Source of the DNA: an uncultured Clostridia bacterium
GTDB lineage: Bacteria; Bacillota_A; Clostridia; Oscillospirales; Oscillospiraceae
Length of the DNA: 6,000 bases
Direction: 5' to 3'
Assembly (NCBI GenBank): GCA_949289625.1
Contig: CASEPH010000402.1
Span: 1-6,000, forward strand
The notes beneath the pieces were generated by a model. That model was given only the letters and a program-made list of their open reading frames with translations, ran no database searches and was not told the origin of the DNA. Shown one piece after another: positions 5,170-6,000 of the stretch. How positions within the stretch are numbered: position 1 is the first letter of the stretch; each line of letters begins with the position of its first letter. A program made the position numbers and the translations under genes.

Positions 5170-5979
5170 ATGCCATTTGTTACAGACCCTTGGAATGGAC
5201 TGCAGTTCTATGAATTGTCCCATGCGTGGGGATGCGGCGTCCCGTCTTATCCGGGCGATGATGACGTTATCTTCGACCATGGCGTCAAGCATGCGCAGTT
5301 CGGCGTCCAGGCGTTTAAGATCCGCACCAATTTCCACACCGGCACCCATATGATCGCCCCGATCCATATGCAGCCCCGCACCGATGACTTGTCACAGGTG
5401 AGCCCCTCGCGCTTTTTTGGCAACGGGGTCGTCCTGGATCTGCGGAACAAGAAAAACTGGGACAAGATCACGGCCGACGACCTGAAAAACGCAGGCGAGA
5501 TCCTCGATGGCGACATTGTGGCGATCAATACCGGCTGGCACAAGAAGTATTCCGATTCCATGGAATATTTTGGTGAGGCGCCGGGGCTGACTGAGGACGC
5601 GGCTCACTATCTCATTTCAAAAAATCCCAAATTTGTTGCAATCGATACGCCGTTTATCGACTGCCCCGTTGCCACAAGCCTGACCCCGCATGTGGGTAGA
5701 CCAGGTCCCTTTATGAAGCGGCTAGTCCCCATCTATAAAGAAAAGACTGGACGGGACGCTTTGGCGGACTACCCCGGATTCTATCCCGCACACAAGGCGC
5801 TCGCCGCCGCCGGGATCCCTGTGATTCAGCAGATGGCGGGGGATGTGGATGAGATCACCGGAAAGCGTGCGACTATGATTGCTGCACCCTGGAAAATTTG
5901 GCGCGGTGACGCTTGCCCTGTCCGCTTTACTGCGATCTTTGATCCCAGCGGCAGCGTCCGCATCGATGCCGGTGTCTAA
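5170..5979 (+). CDS. Cyclase-family metal hydrolase (kynurenine formamidase-like)
   Basis: A 269-residue protein of the cyclase family (PF04199: kynurenine formamidase, isatin hydrolase and relatives), which hydrolyse cyclic amides or N-formyl amides with a divalent metal. Length is normal and there is no signal peptide, so it should be cytosolic. Visible landmarks are YELSHAWGCGVPSYPG (14-29), the signature HTGTHMIAPIH (56-66), FFGNGVVLDL (82-91), GDIVAINTGWH (114-124), FVAIDTPFIDCP (155-166), FYPAHKALAAAGIP (204-217) and GDVDEITGKR (224-233). The usual signature is HxGTHxDxPxH; here the Asp is Ile62. The Glu normally found after the GIP segment appears as Gln220. The three signature histidines and His208 are kept. 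Start ATG 5170 has AGGAGGG seven bases upstream. The gene heads an operon, diverges from the PucR-like regulator, and the next gene starts 14 bp downstream. The substrate cannot be told from sequence. Confidence 0.9.
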   Translation: MPFVTDPWNGLQFYELSHAWGCGVPSYPGDDDVIFDHGVKHAQFGVQAFKIRTNFHTGTHMIAPIHMQPRTDDLSQVSPSRFFGNGVVLDLRNKKNWDKITADDLKNAGEILDGDIVAINTGWHKKYSDSMEYFGEAPGLTEDAAHYLISKNPKFVAIDTPFIDCPVATSLTPHVGRPGPFMKRLVPIYKEKTGRDALADYPGFYPAHKALAAAGIPVIQQMAGDVDEITGKRATMIAAPWKIWRGDACPVRFTAIFDPSGSVRIDAGV

Positions 5980-5993
5980 GGAGGAAAAGGGAA

Positions 5994-6000
5994 ATGAGTG
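5994..6000 (+). CDS. Start of next operon gene (truncated by window)
   Basis: ATG 5994 follows the ribosome binding site AGGAGG (5979-5984), which touches the cyclase stop codon. Only Met-Ser and one base are visible, so the product is unknown. The 14-bp spacing indicates co-transcription with the cyclase gene. Confidence 0.75.

Noticed and set aside
1..6000. CRISPR array, riboswitch or complete insertion sequence
   Set aside because: No regularly spaced direct repeats, no recognisable riboswitch core before the operon, whose leader is too short, and no transposase or paired terminal inverted repeats.

Overview
The window looks like a low- to mid-GC Bacillota gut anaerobe, probably a Clostridia/Oscillospiraceae-type genome. 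This rests on strong AGGAGG ribosome binding sites and on remnants typical of clostridial integrative elements: a large serine recombinase, a DUF4313-type protein, a small sigma-like regulator and a DUF6017-type replication initiator tail. The taxon is inferred, not proven.

Left edge (1-310): the 3' end of a tRNA gene with encoded CCA and its own intrinsic terminator, then about 200 bp without a gene, then a 32-nt perfect palindrome acting as a terminator.

Left half (about 320-3430): a graveyard of mobile-element fragments. In order: the C-terminal half of a large serine recombinase, broken by a one-base insertion and fused in frame to a DUF4313-like tail; a possible metallophosphoesterase C-terminus; a sigma-like regulator fragment on the minus strand (N-terminal part, frameshifted); a hairpin-rich stretch with one small minus-strand ORF (about 55 aa); a second sigma-like fragment (central part, no N-terminus or intact helix-turn-helix); and the C-terminus of an element replication initiator on the plus strand. 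No intact integrase, relaxase or transfer gene is present, so this is relic DNA from one or more integrative elements beside a tRNA gene.

Right half (3473-6000): a chromosomal-type metabolic locus. A PucR/CdaR-like regulator lies on the minus strand and carries a single-base frameshift in its middle. It is transcribed divergently from a cyclase-family (kynurenine formamidase-like) metal hydrolase gene. That gene is followed 14 bp later by the start of another gene with its own strong ribosome binding site, so an operon begins here and runs out of the window. The layout suggests the regulator controls the operon in response to a small metabolite. If the frameshift is real, that control is lost or altered.

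Three separate genes each differ from an open frame by one base, all at G-rich tracts. That is either genuine decay or a homopolymer error signature of the assembly. It is the main caveat for reading the regulator as a pseudogene.
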